Shown here in pieces: positions 1 through 7,790 of a DNA stretch of 16,966 nt. The DNA comes from Geoglobus sp. (GTDB lineage Archaea > Halobacteriota > Archaeoglobi > Archaeoglobales > Archaeoglobaceae), in assembly GCA_027016965.1 (NCBI GenBank), contig JALURI010000045.1:1-16966 (forward strand), given 5' to 3'. Under the pieces are notes generated by a model, which was not told the origin of the DNA, searched no databases, and was given only the letters and a program-made list of their open reading frames with translations. A program made the translations under genes and the position numbers. Numbering within the stretch: position 1 is the stretch's first letter; every line of letters begins with the position of its first letter.

Positions 1-438
1 TATCTCAAGTATGTCCCATGTAATTCTGTCTCCAATTTTAAGCTCCTCATAGCTTTCATCGAACATCATTCCGCTTATCTGAAATCCATTCTCGGGATAG
101 TTTCCGAATCTTCCAACGGCAATGATAAATGGAGCGTAATTTTCGACAATAATCGGGGCACCAAGCTTCAATTCAGTGAATGCGTAAAGCTCTCCCTCCT
201 CAGGGATCTTCACCCACTCAAGTTCATTGCTGTTGCATGAGGGGCAGATTATCTGAGGGGGAAATATCAGCTTCCCACAGCTCAGACATTTTTGCCCTGT
301 AAGCTCCCCATCTGCCAGATTTCTGTAGAAGTCGTATATGCCTGTTGCATCCGGCCCATCAGGCTCCTGCTGATCCCAGAGATCGATTATCGGAGAGAGA
401 GGAACTGTATCAGGAAGCTCAAGAGTTCTTCTCGCCAT
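1..438 (-). CDS. DUF35 zinc-ribbon/OB-fold acyl-CoA-associated protein, partial at C-terminus
   Basis: Partner protein of the adjacent thiolase; DUF35 proteins bind acyl-CoA and bridge or assist thiolases (established for archaeal acetoacetyl-CoA thiolase/HMG-CoA synthase and for steroid side-chain thiolases). The reading frame stays open for 146 codons to the window edge, so the C-terminus is missing. After an N-terminal helical stretch (about residues 1-48) there is a rubredoxin-like zinc ribbon with Cys51, Cys54, Cys65 and Cys68 (CLSC and CPSC), then the start of an OB-fold (about residues 80-146, with GELYAFTEL and APFIIAVGRF). The ATG at 438 follows an excellent ribosome binding site, GGAGGTGATAGA, that overlaps the thiolase stop codon; the gap between the genes is 4 nt. 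It is the fourth gene of the iorB operon. A role in fatty or aryl acyl-CoA thiolysis is inferred from context. Confidence 0.93.
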   Translation of the reverse strand, partial: MARRTLELPDTVPLSPIIDLWDQQEPDGPDATGIYDFYRNLADGELTGQKCLSCGKLIFPPQIICPSCNSNELEWVKIPEEGELYAFTELKLGAPIIVENYAPFIIAVGRFGNYPENGFQISGMMFDESYEELKIGDRITWDILEI

Positions 439-442
439 TCTA

Positions 443-1639
443 TCACCTCCCGAACTTGACATCGCTTCTCTTCTTCAGGCTGTATGCCATAATGTGGTGC
501 AATTGCGCCATTCCGCTCAGGTTGTGGGCTATGCCCAGCTCCGCTCCATCCACGTATCTCTCCTTCGGCACCTCACCCCTGAACTGCATCACCATCTCCC
601 ATGCCTGTCTTACACCTGTAGCACCAAGAGGATGACCATTGGAAAGCAGTCCTCCTCCCGGATTGACGGCAACCTTTCCGCCTATGTAGCTCTGGCCTTC
701 CTCAATGAACTTTCCTCCTTCACCTTTTCTGCAGAATCCGAGCTCCTCGTACTCAAGAATCTCGCTTATGGTAAAGCAGTCATGAACCTCGGCTATGTCT
801 ATGTCATCTGGCTTTATGTTCAGCATTTCGTAAAGATCTTTTGCAGCCTTTCTCAGTCCAACCCAGTGGCTAAGATCACCCATCTGATTTGTTGTGTGAG
901 CATAATCAACATGCTGGACTCCACCAACAATCCATACCGGAGTGTCTGTCAGCTGTTTTGCCTTCTCCTCGCTTGCCAGAATCAATGCACATGCTCCATC
1001 TGTTATTGCAGAGCAGTCGAATAAAGTCAATGGAGGTGAAACCATTCTGGATTCAATCACCTTCTCAGCAGTCACCTTTTTCTGGAACTGAGCATAGGGG
1101 TTGTGGGATCCATACTCAGCGTTCTTCACCCTAATCAAGGCAAGCTGTTCTCTTGTTGTGCCAAAATCATGCATGTGCCTCTGAGCTACAAGAGCAAAGA
1201 ATGGAGGGGCTGTAAAGCCATTTGCTCCATCAAACTCTCTGTTGCCCACATTTATCATGCTTGACTGGCTGAAGCTCATGAATTTGGTGTTCATCTTCTC
1301 AACACCAACAACCATTGCAATGTCACTCAACCCCATTGCAACAGCAAGCCATGCGTATCTTATTGCAGCCTGCCCGCTGGCACATGCGACCTCGGTTCTT
1401 GAAATAACTCTCTTCACCTCAATTCCAAGCAGTTCAGCCACAAGAGGGGCAACATGGGTTTGATTTATCCACCTCTCAGGCTGTGCTGCTCCAACAATCA
1501 GCGAGTCAATCTCCTTCTTGTCCAGATTTGGGACATCATCAAAGACCGCCTTTCCTGCCTCCTGAACAAGATCCTTCCAGCTTGCCTCCCTCACTCCAAA
1601 CTTTGTTATGCCCGCTCCCGCAATGGCAACATTCCTCAT
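443..1639 (-). CDS. SCP2-type thiolase (acetyl-CoA acetyltransferase family)
   Basis: Predicted cytosolic thiolase of 398 residues, probably the last step of beta-oxidation: CoA-dependent cleavage of 3-ketoacyl-CoA to acetyl-CoA and a shortened acyl-CoA. The nucleophilic Cys86 lies in EVACASGQAA; EVHDCF (His286, Cys288) and NPGGGLLSNGHPLGATG (326-342, His336) are the other family motifs. The C-terminal loop reads AHNLSG (371-376) in place of the classical C-x-G, as in SCP2/SCP-x type archaeal thiolases. An upstream in-frame start at 1741 is possible on paper, but the family N-terminus begins at MRNVAIAGAGITKFG, and GGGGGAGAT just upstream of 1639 is a suitable ribosome binding site. The start is 1 nt beyond the HAD/ECH stop, and a DUF35 gene follows by 4 nt, the usual archaeal thiolase/DUF35 pairing. 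The chain length preferred cannot be read from the sequence; a biosynthetic role is less likely given the neighbours. Confidence 0.93.
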   Translation of the reverse strand: MRNVAIAGAGITKFGVREASWKDLVQEAGKAVFDDVPNLDKKEIDSLIVGAAQPERWINQTHVAPLVAELLGIEVKRVISRTEVACASGQAAIRYAWLAVAMGLSDIAMVVGVEKMNTKFMSFSQSSMINVGNREFDGANGFTAPPFFALVAQRHMHDFGTTREQLALIRVKNAEYGSHNPYAQFQKKVTAEKVIESRMVSPPLTLFDCSAITDGACALILASEEKAKQLTDTPVWIVGGVQHVDYAHTTNQMGDLSHWVGLRKAAKDLYEMLNIKPDDIDIAEVHDCFTISEILEYEELGFCRKGEGGKFIEEGQSYIGGKVAVNPGGGLLSNGHPLGATGVRQAWEMVMQFRGEVPKERYVDGAELGIAHNLSGMAQLHHIMAYSLKKRSDVKFGR

Positions 1640-1640
1640 G

Positions 1641-3620
1641 CTATCTCCCCCTGAATTCTGGCTTTCTGCGGTACATGAACGCCTGAACTCCTTCAGCAAT
1701 ATCATCTGTTGTCGCAATGTTACCTCCTGACACAGCCTCAATGAAGAGCCCTGTTCTCAGATGATGGAGATTGCCATAATACATGGTTCTCTTCAGGAGC
1801 TTGTATGCCAGTGGGGGCCCTTCAGCAAGCTTTCCTGCAATCTCCTCAAGCTTCTGCTGGAACTCATTTGGCTCTGCAATGTAATTGGCTATTCCCCACT
1901 CATAGGCTCTCTCAGCGTCTATGTTTTCCTTCATCATGATCGCCTGCTTTGCCCTTGACATTCCCACAAGAGAGACGAGTCTCTGAGTCCCTCCCCATCC
2001 CGGAAAAAGGCCGAGATTCAGCTCAGGTAAAGCGAGAAAAGCCTTTTTGCTCATAACTCTTAAATCGCAAGCAAGTGCAAGCTCAAAACCCCCGCCAAGA
2101 GCGGGACCGTTTATTCCCGCAACAACGGGCTTTGAGAGAGTTTCTATCTTTGTGAAGACCTTGTGACCCTTCTCGCTGAACTCATGCATGACATCAGCTC
2201 TCCCCTGAGCAAAAACTGCCATATCCGCACCTCCGCAGAAGTTCCTGCCCTCTCCTGTTATGACAATGCACCTCACATTCTCGTCCTCCTCAAACATTTC
2301 AAGGGCATCGTAGATTTCATCCAGAAACGTTGGATTCAGGGCATTTGCTCTCTGGGGTCTGCTCAAAATCAGATAGCCTGCTCTCTTCTCCTCATCAACT
2401 CTCGTTCTCACAAACTCATAAAGTCCTCTTCCATATCTGTAAAAACCTTCACCAGCCTTTCTTCCGAGCTTTCCTGACTCGATCATCCCTATAAGCACAG
2501 GATTAGGTCTATATCTCTCCTCCCCATACTTCGAGTAAAGATCTTCGAGGGTTTTGACAATTCTGTCTATCCCAGCATCATCTGCCATCCTTAACAACCC
2601 TCTCGGATAGTTCAGTCCATGTATAACCCCAAGATCTATCTCCTCTGCAGTAGCTACTTCTCTCTCGATAAGCCATGCCGCCTCATTGACTGCCGGAGCG
2701 AGAAGCCTCATTGTATCAAAACCCGCCCCTGCCTTCAACGGAACTTCATTCCTCTTTCCTTCACTCCAGTCGTAGAATCCCCTACCACTCTTCCTTCCAA
2801 GATGCCCAGCCCTGAACAGCCTTTCAAAGGGTGGAGCTGGCCTGTATGATTCGCCAAGAGTCTCGCGGTAGTATTCGAGCACGTGATAGCTCACATCAAT
2901 GCACCCGCCTCCAAGCAGATCGTGGAGCTCAAAGAGTCCCATTGGGAGGCCCATCTTGTACTTAACAGCAGAATCTATTTCCTCAACCGTCCCCTCCCCA
3001 TTCTCGAGTGCCCACGCAGCCTCATTTGCCATTGTGACAAATATTCTGTTAACAACAAACCCCGGCACATCCTTCCTGACATGGATTATGACTCGATTCA
3101 TCCTCTTTGAAACCTCTTCAACAACCCTGATTGCCCTCTCACCTGTATGCTCTCCATAGACTATTTCAAGCAATCGCATAACTTTTGGCGGGTTGAAGAA
3201 GTGCATTCCGACAAATCGGGATGGATCGCTTAGATACTCCGAGAGTTTTGTCACGCTGAGTGATGATGTATTTGTTGCGATTATTGCATCCTCCTTGCAG
3301 TAGCTCTCAACCTCCTGAAATACCCTGCCTTTCAGATCCATTATTTCAGGAATCGCCTCTATGATTAGATCTGCATCTTTCACACCCTCTTTCAGATCAA
3401 CAACAGGCTTTATTCTGCTTAGAACATCTTCAACCTCTTCTTTAAGTCTGCCCTTCCTCTTATCCCTCTCAAGCCCTTCCTTTATCTTCTCATATCCCCT
3501 CTGAACAAACTCCTCCTTTATGTCTCTCAGCGTTACCTCAAAACCTGAGACTGCTGCGAGCTCGGCAATTGCATGCCCCATCGCTCCAGCACCGAGAACA
3601 CAAATTTTCCTTACTTCCAT
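1641..3620 (-). CDS. Bifunctional 3-hydroxyacyl-CoA dehydrogenase / enoyl-CoA hydratase
   Basis: A 659-residue cytosolic fusion catalysing hydration of enoyl-CoA and NAD-dependent oxidation of (S)-3-hydroxyacyl-CoA. Domain order is dehydrogenase first: Rossmann domain with GAGAMG (Gly10, Gly12, Gly15) and Asp33 for NAD; catalytic pair His140 (GMHFFNPP) and Glu152; a first HAD C-terminal domain (about 187-285) and a second one (about 300-395), each ending in an LGRK-(S/A)-G-x-GFY motif; then a crotonase domain (about 405-659) with GGAD (463-466), the oxyanion segment ALGGGFELALACD, and both catalytic glutamates, Glu513 and Glu533. Bacterial FadB has the reverse order; the dehydrogenase-first order is known from archaeal enzymes such as Metallosphaera Msed_0399. 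The ATG at 3620 has GAGGTG 5-7 nt upstream; the in-frame GTG at 3629 would lie within that site and is rejected. It starts 12 nt after iorB stops. All catalytic residues are present, so both activities are likely. Confidence 0.96.
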   Translation of the reverse strand: MEVRKICVLGAGAMGHAIAELAAVSGFEVTLRDIKEEFVQRGYEKIKEGLERDKRKGRLKEEVEDVLSRIKPVVDLKEGVKDADLIIEAIPEIMDLKGRVFQEVESYCKEDAIIATNTSSLSVTKLSEYLSDPSRFVGMHFFNPPKVMRLLEIVYGEHTGERAIRVVEEVSKRMNRVIIHVRKDVPGFVVNRIFVTMANEAAWALENGEGTVEEIDSAVKYKMGLPMGLFELHDLLGGGCIDVSYHVLEYYRETLGESYRPAPPFERLFRAGHLGRKSGRGFYDWSEGKRNEVPLKAGAGFDTMRLLAPAVNEAAWLIEREVATAEEIDLGVIHGLNYPRGLLRMADDAGIDRIVKTLEDLYSKYGEERYRPNPVLIGMIESGKLGRKAGEGFYRYGRGLYEFVRTRVDEEKRAGYLILSRPQRANALNPTFLDEIYDALEMFEEDENVRCIVITGEGRNFCGGADMAVFAQGRADVMHEFSEKGHKVFTKIETLSKPVVAGINGPALGGGFELALACDLRVMSKKAFLALPELNLGLFPGWGGTQRLVSLVGMSRAKQAIMMKENIDAERAYEWGIANYIAEPNEFQQKLEEIAGKLAEGPPLAYKLLKRTMYYGNLHHLRTGLFIEAVSGGNIATTDDIAEGVQAFMYRRKPEFRGR

Positions 3621-3632
3621 AACACCCACCTC

Positions 3633-4223
3633 TCAATCCCAGTACTCATATCCTGCCTTCAGGGCTCTTAAATTTGGCTCGACAAGTCTTTCGGGGAAGA
3701 ATTCCTTTATTGTTTCCTGAATGACCTCAAAGCCAAATGGAAGGTCTATCTTCTTTGCGAGCATCCCTATGACAACCACATTTGTAGCCTGAACGGTCCC
3801 TACATGCTTTTCTGCAATATCAGACGCATTCACCACACTTACATCCTCAGTAATCCTCTTCACAGCTTCAATGATTTTTTCAAGTTCCGGATACTTGCCG
3901 ATTCCTGTTGAAACAGTTGGTGGAATTATGGACCGTGTGTTCAGAATTACTTTTGTACCATCATTTAAGTACTGTGTGTATCTCAGAATCTCCACAGGTT
4001 CAAGGCTCACAACAATATCTGCTCCCCCAAATGGGATCAGAGGAGATTCAACATCTCCAAATCGGACATGAACCTCAACACTCCCCCCTCTCTGAGCCAT
4101 CCCGTGGGTTTCGGCAGTGACAACATTAACTCCAGCCTTCAGAGCTGATCTTGCAAGTATTGCTGAAGTTGTAAGAATTCCCTGTCCACCAACACCTACA
4201 AGCAGCACATTAGTTTCGCTCAT
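3633..4223 (-). CDS. iorB: Indolepyruvate ferredoxin oxidoreductase, beta subunit
   Basis: The gamma-domain subunit (196 residues) of a ferredoxin-dependent 2-ketoacid oxidoreductase. With IorA it converts aryl pyruvates (indolepyruvate, phenylpyruvate and the like) plus CoA to the aryl-acetyl-CoA, CO2 and reduced ferredoxin. Diagnostic motifs are GVGGQGILT (10-18), ETHGMAQRGGSV (38-49) and the segment GADIVVSLEPVEILR. Length is normal for the family. It is the first gene of the minus-strand operon that continues into beta-oxidation genes, while iorA lies on the opposite strand across a 113-base region. No clear ribosome binding site precedes the ATG, and a TATA-like sequence centred about 26 nt upstream suggests a leaderless transcript. 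Substrate range (indolepyruvate versus other 2-oxoacids) cannot be set from sequence. Confidence 0.96.
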   Translation of the reverse strand: MSETNVLLVGVGGQGILTTSAILARSALKAGVNVVTAETHGMAQRGGSVEVHVRFGDVESPLIPFGGADIVVSLEPVEILRYTQYLNDGTKVILNTRSIIPPTVSTGIGKYPELEKIIEAVKRITEDVSVVNASDIAEKHVGTVQATNVVVIGMLAKKIDLPFGFEVIQETIKEFFPERLVEPNLRALKAGYEYWD

Positions 4224-4245
4224 CTTTCCAGAGTTCCACTTTAAA

Positions 4246-4253
4246 TTATATGA
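4246..4253 (-). promoter_or_regulatory. Predicted TATA box of the iorB operon
   Basis: Read on the minus strand this is ATATAATT-like (within CATATAATTTAAAG). Its centre is about 26 nt upstream of the iorB ATG, the archaeal TATA-to-start distance, so transcription would begin at or next to the start codon. A second TATA-like element, TTTAAATAC, at about 4275-4283 would instead give a leader of roughly 30 nt. Prediction from spacing and composition only. Confidence 0.45.
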
Positions 4254-4305
4254 ATTTTACTGAAATTGATGTCAGTATTTAAACAGGCTTTACAATATCC
4301 AAAAA

Positions 4306-4313
4306 TTTTTATA
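4306..4313 (+). promoter_or_regulatory. Predicted TATA box of iorA
   Basis: TTTTTATA preceded by an A-rich, BRE-like stretch (CCAAAAA). The centre is about 26-27 nt upstream of the iorA ATG at 4337, and no ribosome binding site is visible between them, so a leaderless mRNA is predicted. It lies in the 113-base divergent region shared with iorB, so one regulator could control both subunits. Confidence 0.55.
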
Positions 4314-4336
4314 GTTTCATCGAACAATGTTAGAAC

Positions 4337-6217
4337 ATGCTGAAGGATGTTGTTAGGGATTCACCCGGAGAGAAGGTATTTTTGCTCGGAAACGATGCTA
4401 TAGCAAGAGGAGCGATAGAGGCTGGAATTGACGTTTATTCAGCCTATCCTGGCACTCCTTCATCTGAAGTTCTCGATACATTAAGTGAAGTATGCAGGGT
4501 TCTGAAAAACAGAATGGAATTTTATCTTGAATACTCAATAAATGAAAAGGTTGCTTTCGAAGTTGCTGCTGGAGCATCAATGGCTGGTAAGAGGGGAATG
4601 TGTGGAATGAAGCATGTGGGTGTTAATGTTGCTGCTGATGCACTTTTCAGCTTTGCTTATATTGGGGCAAAGGGTGGTTTTGTGCTTCTTTCGGCTGATG
4701 ATCCAAGCATGCACTCAAGTCAGAATGAACAGGACAACAGGTGGTATGGGAAGGCTGCAAAAGTGCCGATTATTGAGCCAACAAACGCTCAGGAGGCAAA
4801 GGAATACGTATCGAAAGCATTTGAAATCTCGGAAAAATTCGAGCTTCCTGTTATTTTCAGAACTGTTACAAGGCTGAATCATGCAAGCGGAATTGTGGAG
4901 CTTGGCACAATTCCTGAAAAGAAGCTTGAAAAGATTGACTGGGAAAAGGAGGCACATAGGCTTGTTATGGTTCCTGCCAATGCCAGAAGAAGGAAGCCCG
5001 TGCTTCTTGAAAAACTCGAAAAGGTCGAGGAATTCTTCACCAAATCTGATCTCAACTGGGTTGAAGGAGGAGATGGAAAAAGTGGAGTTATAGCGAGTGG
5101 TGTGAGTTACAGATATGCAAGAGAGGCACTGAGAAGGTTAAAATCAGATCTGCCATTGTTAAAGCTCTCAACCACATTCCCTCTGCCTGAGAAACTTCTT
5201 GAGAATTTCATAAGCCATCTTGACAGAGTTACGATTGTTGAGGAGCTTGATCCGTTTGTGGAGCTTCATGTTAAGGCTCTTGCAAGGGAGTATGATGTTG
5301 AGATATTTGGAAAGGAGAATGGATACTTCCCCATGAACTACGAATACAATGTGGTTGTTGCGGAGAAGGGAATTGCTGGAATGCTTGGAAAGAGCACAGC
5401 ATTTGATTACGATTCAGCTTTGGAGAGAGTTGCTGAAACCTCAGCAATGGCTCCACCAAGACCACCTGTTTTCTGTCCAGGATGTCCCCATGCAGCAAGC
5501 TTCTATGCTCTGAAAAATATTGCCGGAGATGAAGCTCTGCCAAGTGACATAGGCTGTTACACTCTTGGAGTAAACAAACCATTTGAGATGGTTGACATCA
5601 CACTCTGCATGGGCGGCGGGTTTGGAACTGCAAATGGACTGGCAAGAGTTGTGAAAAACAAGGTGATAGCCACAGCTGGTGATTCAACATTCTTCCATGC
5701 ATGCATCCCTCCTTTGATCAACGCCGTTTATAACAGAGCAAATGTTCTGTTCATAGTTCTCGACAACTCCTCAACAGCCATGACAGGACATCAACCACAT
5801 CCGGGAATGGACAAGAGGGGATGTGGTGAGATGACAAATTCTGTGAGAATTGAGGATGTTGTGAAGGGGCTTGGAGTTGAGTTTGTTGAAGTGGTGAATC
5901 CATACAACCTGAAGAGAATGGAGAAAGCCATACAGGATGCTCTGAACCATGAGGGGGTTTCAGTTATTGTGGCAAGACAGCTTTGTGCAATTCTCTGGAA
6001 CAGAGAGAGAAAGAGAAAGGGTGTGAGAATAATACCCTTCAGAATAACAGAGGATTGCGTGCAGTGTCTTAAATGTGTCACATCCTTCGCATGTCCAGCA
6101 ATAATGTATGATGGAGAGAACATATGGATAGATGAGGCAATGTGCGCTGGATGTGGTGTTTGCGTTCAGGTTTGCCCTGTCAATGCAATAAAATCAACGG
6201 CTGTTAAAGCCAAGTAA
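4337..6217 (+). CDS. iorA: Indolepyruvate ferredoxin oxidoreductase, alpha subunit
   Basis: Thiamine-pyrophosphate and iron-sulfur catalytic subunit (626 residues) of the 2-ketoacid:ferredoxin oxidoreductase IorAB. The N-terminal pyrimidine-binding domain has YPGTPSSEV (37-45), EVAAGAS and MKHVGVN; the central domain has FCPGCPHAASFY (379-390); the TPP domain has CMGGGFGTANG (424-434), AGDSTFFH (447-454) and DNSSTAMTGHQPHPG (476-490), where GDS takes the place of GDG. The C-terminal ferredoxin domain has one cluster site with Cys574, 577, 580 and 586 (a wider last spacing, x5) and a standard one with Cys603, 606, 609 and 613. The start ATG follows a TATA box at the leaderless distance. It is transcribed divergently from iorB; the two genes are side by side in one operon in many archaea. 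Full length and intact. Confidence 0.97.
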   Translation: MLKDVVRDSPGEKVFLLGNDAIARGAIEAGIDVYSAYPGTPSSEVLDTLSEVCRVLKNRMEFYLEYSINEKVAFEVAAGASMAGKRGMCGMKHVGVNVAADALFSFAYIGAKGGFVLLSADDPSMHSSQNEQDNRWYGKAAKVPIIEPTNAQEAKEYVSKAFEISEKFELPVIFRTVTRLNHASGIVELGTIPEKKLEKIDWEKEAHRLVMVPANARRRKPVLLEKLEKVEEFFTKSDLNWVEGGDGKSGVIASGVSYRYAREALRRLKSDLPLLKLSTTFPLPEKLLENFISHLDRVTIVEELDPFVELHVKALAREYDVEIFGKENGYFPMNYEYNVVVAEKGIAGMLGKSTAFDYDSALERVAETSAMAPPRPPVFCPGCPHAASFYALKNIAGDEALPSDIGCYTLGVNKPFEMVDITLCMGGGFGTANGLARVVKNKVIATAGDSTFFHACIPPLINAVYNRANVLFIVLDNSSTAMTGHQPHPGMDKRGCGEMTNSVRIEDVVKGLGVEFVEVVNPYNLKRMEKAIQDALNHEGVSVIVARQLCAILWNRERKRKGVRIIPFRITEDCVQCLKCVTSFACPAIMYDGENIWIDEAMCAGCGVCVQVCPVNAIKSTAVKAK

Positions 6218-6353
6218 TTTACTATTTTATGATTTTTCTGATATCATCTATTGTTTTGGTCTAAGGATATCTGGGAAAATACTCAGGAAAACTGCTGCGC
6301 TTTCAAAAACAATTTTTCAAAATAAATTTAATCTCAAAGCATTCTTCTGCTCT
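6218..6353. other. Intergenic region between iorA and the MATE gene
   Basis: 136 AT-rich bases. The first part has weak T-runs (TTTT and a T5 at 6233-6237) that could end iorA transcription; the last 30 bases hold the predicted promoter of the next gene. I see no ORF, tRNA or obvious stable hairpin. Confidence 0.5.
6324..6331 (+). promoter_or_regulatory. Predicted TATA box of the MATE gene
   Basis: AAATTTAA in a run of A and T (AAAATAAATTTAA). Its centre is 26 nt upstream of the GTG at 6354, and no ribosome binding site lies between, again consistent with a leaderless transcript that starts on the initiation codon. Confidence 0.45.
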
Positions 6354-7775
6354 GTGGACAGAGAGGCATATGAAAAAAGCAAGGAAAGAAACAACTGGAT
6401 TGTAGAGGAGGGCATTTTCAAAGTCATGGTAAAGCTTGGAACTCCAATTGCAGTGGGTGAAGCCCTTAACATTGTTTACACAATGGCAGACATGTACTGG
6501 CTTGGCAGAGTAGGCAGGGATGCCCTTGCATCGGTCAGCGCATCATGGCCAGTTATATGGCTGATAGTCTCTGCTGGAGTTGGTGTGTTTGCTGCAGGAA
6601 TAGCGATGATATCCCAGTACTGGGGGATGAAAGATTTCGAAAGGGCTACAAAAGCTGGCGGTCAGCTGATCATGCTGTCTGTCCTTTTTGGTATTCCTCT
6701 CGCAGTAATCGGTTATGGTATTTCAGGATATTTTATTTCGTTTGTAGGAGTTCCGAAATCTGTTCTCTCCTACGCCACCGATTATGCCAGGATACTTGCT
6801 CTTGGAATTCCCTTCATAGCAATTTATGAGAGCTTTTCTGCAATTTACGTTGCATCAGGTGACTCGCTCACTCCACTAAAGATGCGAACTGCTGGAGTGA
6901 TAATCAATGTCATTCTTGATCCCATACTGATTTTTGGATATTTTGGCTTCCCCGTTCTTGGGGTCAAGGGTGCAGCCATTGCAACCGTGGCGAGTCAGTT
7001 TATTGTTGCTGTTGTGTCACTGGCATACATTGCATTTCGCGGTGTTGATGGGTATAGCATAACATTTGATTCAATTCTACCTGACATCAATTTTATCAGG
7101 GAGATAATAAGGATCGGGTATCCCATCTCTGCTCTCATGGTCGGTGAGGCAAGTGGATTTCTGATACTTGTTCACGTTATAAGCCTTCTCGGTTCAACAC
7201 CGCTTGCAGCGTGGGGAATTGCAGACAGAGTGCTTGGAGTGTTCCATGTATTTATAGCTGGAATGCTGGGTGCAACCTCCACAATGATAGGTCAGAGCTT
7301 GGGAGCGGGAGTTTATGGGAGAGCAAGAAGTATTGCAAGAAAAATGACTCTCTACGGATCCGTGATAATGACAGGCGGTCTTTTAGCCCTGATACCTTTA
7401 CGCTATCAGATTGCTGCTGTTTTTGCACCTGGAGATGAAGAGCTGATCAGAGAGGTGGCTGATTTCATACTGATCATGGGACCCTCTGTTGTATTCTTTA
7501 CAGTGTATCTGGCATCAAGAGCCGTGGCAAGGGGGTCAGGACACACAAAGCCTGTAATGGTTTTTGGACTTCTGAGACTCTGGGTTCTGAGAAATGCTCT
7601 GGCTTACTGGTTTGCGATTCCCATGGGATTCGGAGTTAAAGGATTGTGGATTGGAATGGCAATCAGCAATTACATAACCGGTTCTCTTGCACTGCTGTGG
7701 ATAATGTTCGGTAAATGGAACAGACCTGTTGTCAAACAGAGCGAAAAAGCAGGAAACACACCCTCAACCATTTAA
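6354..7775 (+). CDS. MATE-family multidrug/metabolite cation antiporter
   Basis: A 473-residue integral membrane protein with about 12 hydrophobic helices, of the MATE (MatE/DinF) efflux family, which exports organic cations or metabolites in exchange for H+ or Na+. The first helix has TMADMYWLGRVG, with Asp46 in the place of the functional Asp41 of the Pyrococcus furiosus pump; helix five has NVILDPILIFG, with Asp189 at the place of Asp184 (matched by motif context, not by alignment). Repeated segments such as ADMYWLGRVGRDALASVS and GVKGAAIATVASQ are family typical. The start is GTG; the next in-frame ATG (residue 25) would remove the amphipathic N-terminal helix normal in the family. It is followed after 15 nt by a convergent gene. 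Substrate unknown; its position beside iorA gives only weak support for export of an aromatic compound. Confidence 0.93.
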   Translation: MDREAYEKSKERNNWIVEEGIFKVMVKLGTPIAVGEALNIVYTMADMYWLGRVGRDALASVSASWPVIWLIVSAGVGVFAAGIAMISQYWGMKDFERATKAGGQLIMLSVLFGIPLAVIGYGISGYFISFVGVPKSVLSYATDYARILALGIPFIAIYESFSAIYVASGDSLTPLKMRTAGVIINVILDPILIFGYFGFPVLGVKGAAIATVASQFIVAVVSLAYIAFRGVDGYSITFDSILPDINFIREIIRIGYPISALMVGEASGFLILVHVISLLGSTPLAAWGIADRVLGVFHVFIAGMLGATSTMIGQSLGAGVYGRARSIARKMTLYGSVIMTGGLLALIPLRYQIAAVFAPGDEELIREVADFILIMGPSVVFFTVYLASRAVARGSGHTKPVMVFGLLRLWVLRNALAYWFAIPMGFGVKGLWIGMAISNYITGSLALLWIMFGKWNRPVVKQSEKAGNTPSTI

Positions 7776-7790
7776 TGATACACTGATAAA

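Noticed and set aside
1640..1741. Upstream extension of the thiolase start to 1741
   Set aside because: The extra 34 residues lie inside the HAD/ECH gene, have no family similarity, and a good ribosome binding site precedes the ATG at 1639.
3621..3629. GTG start for the HAD/ECH gene at 3629
   Set aside because: It would occupy the GAGGTG ribosome binding site that fits the ATG at 3620; the family N-terminus also fits the ATG.
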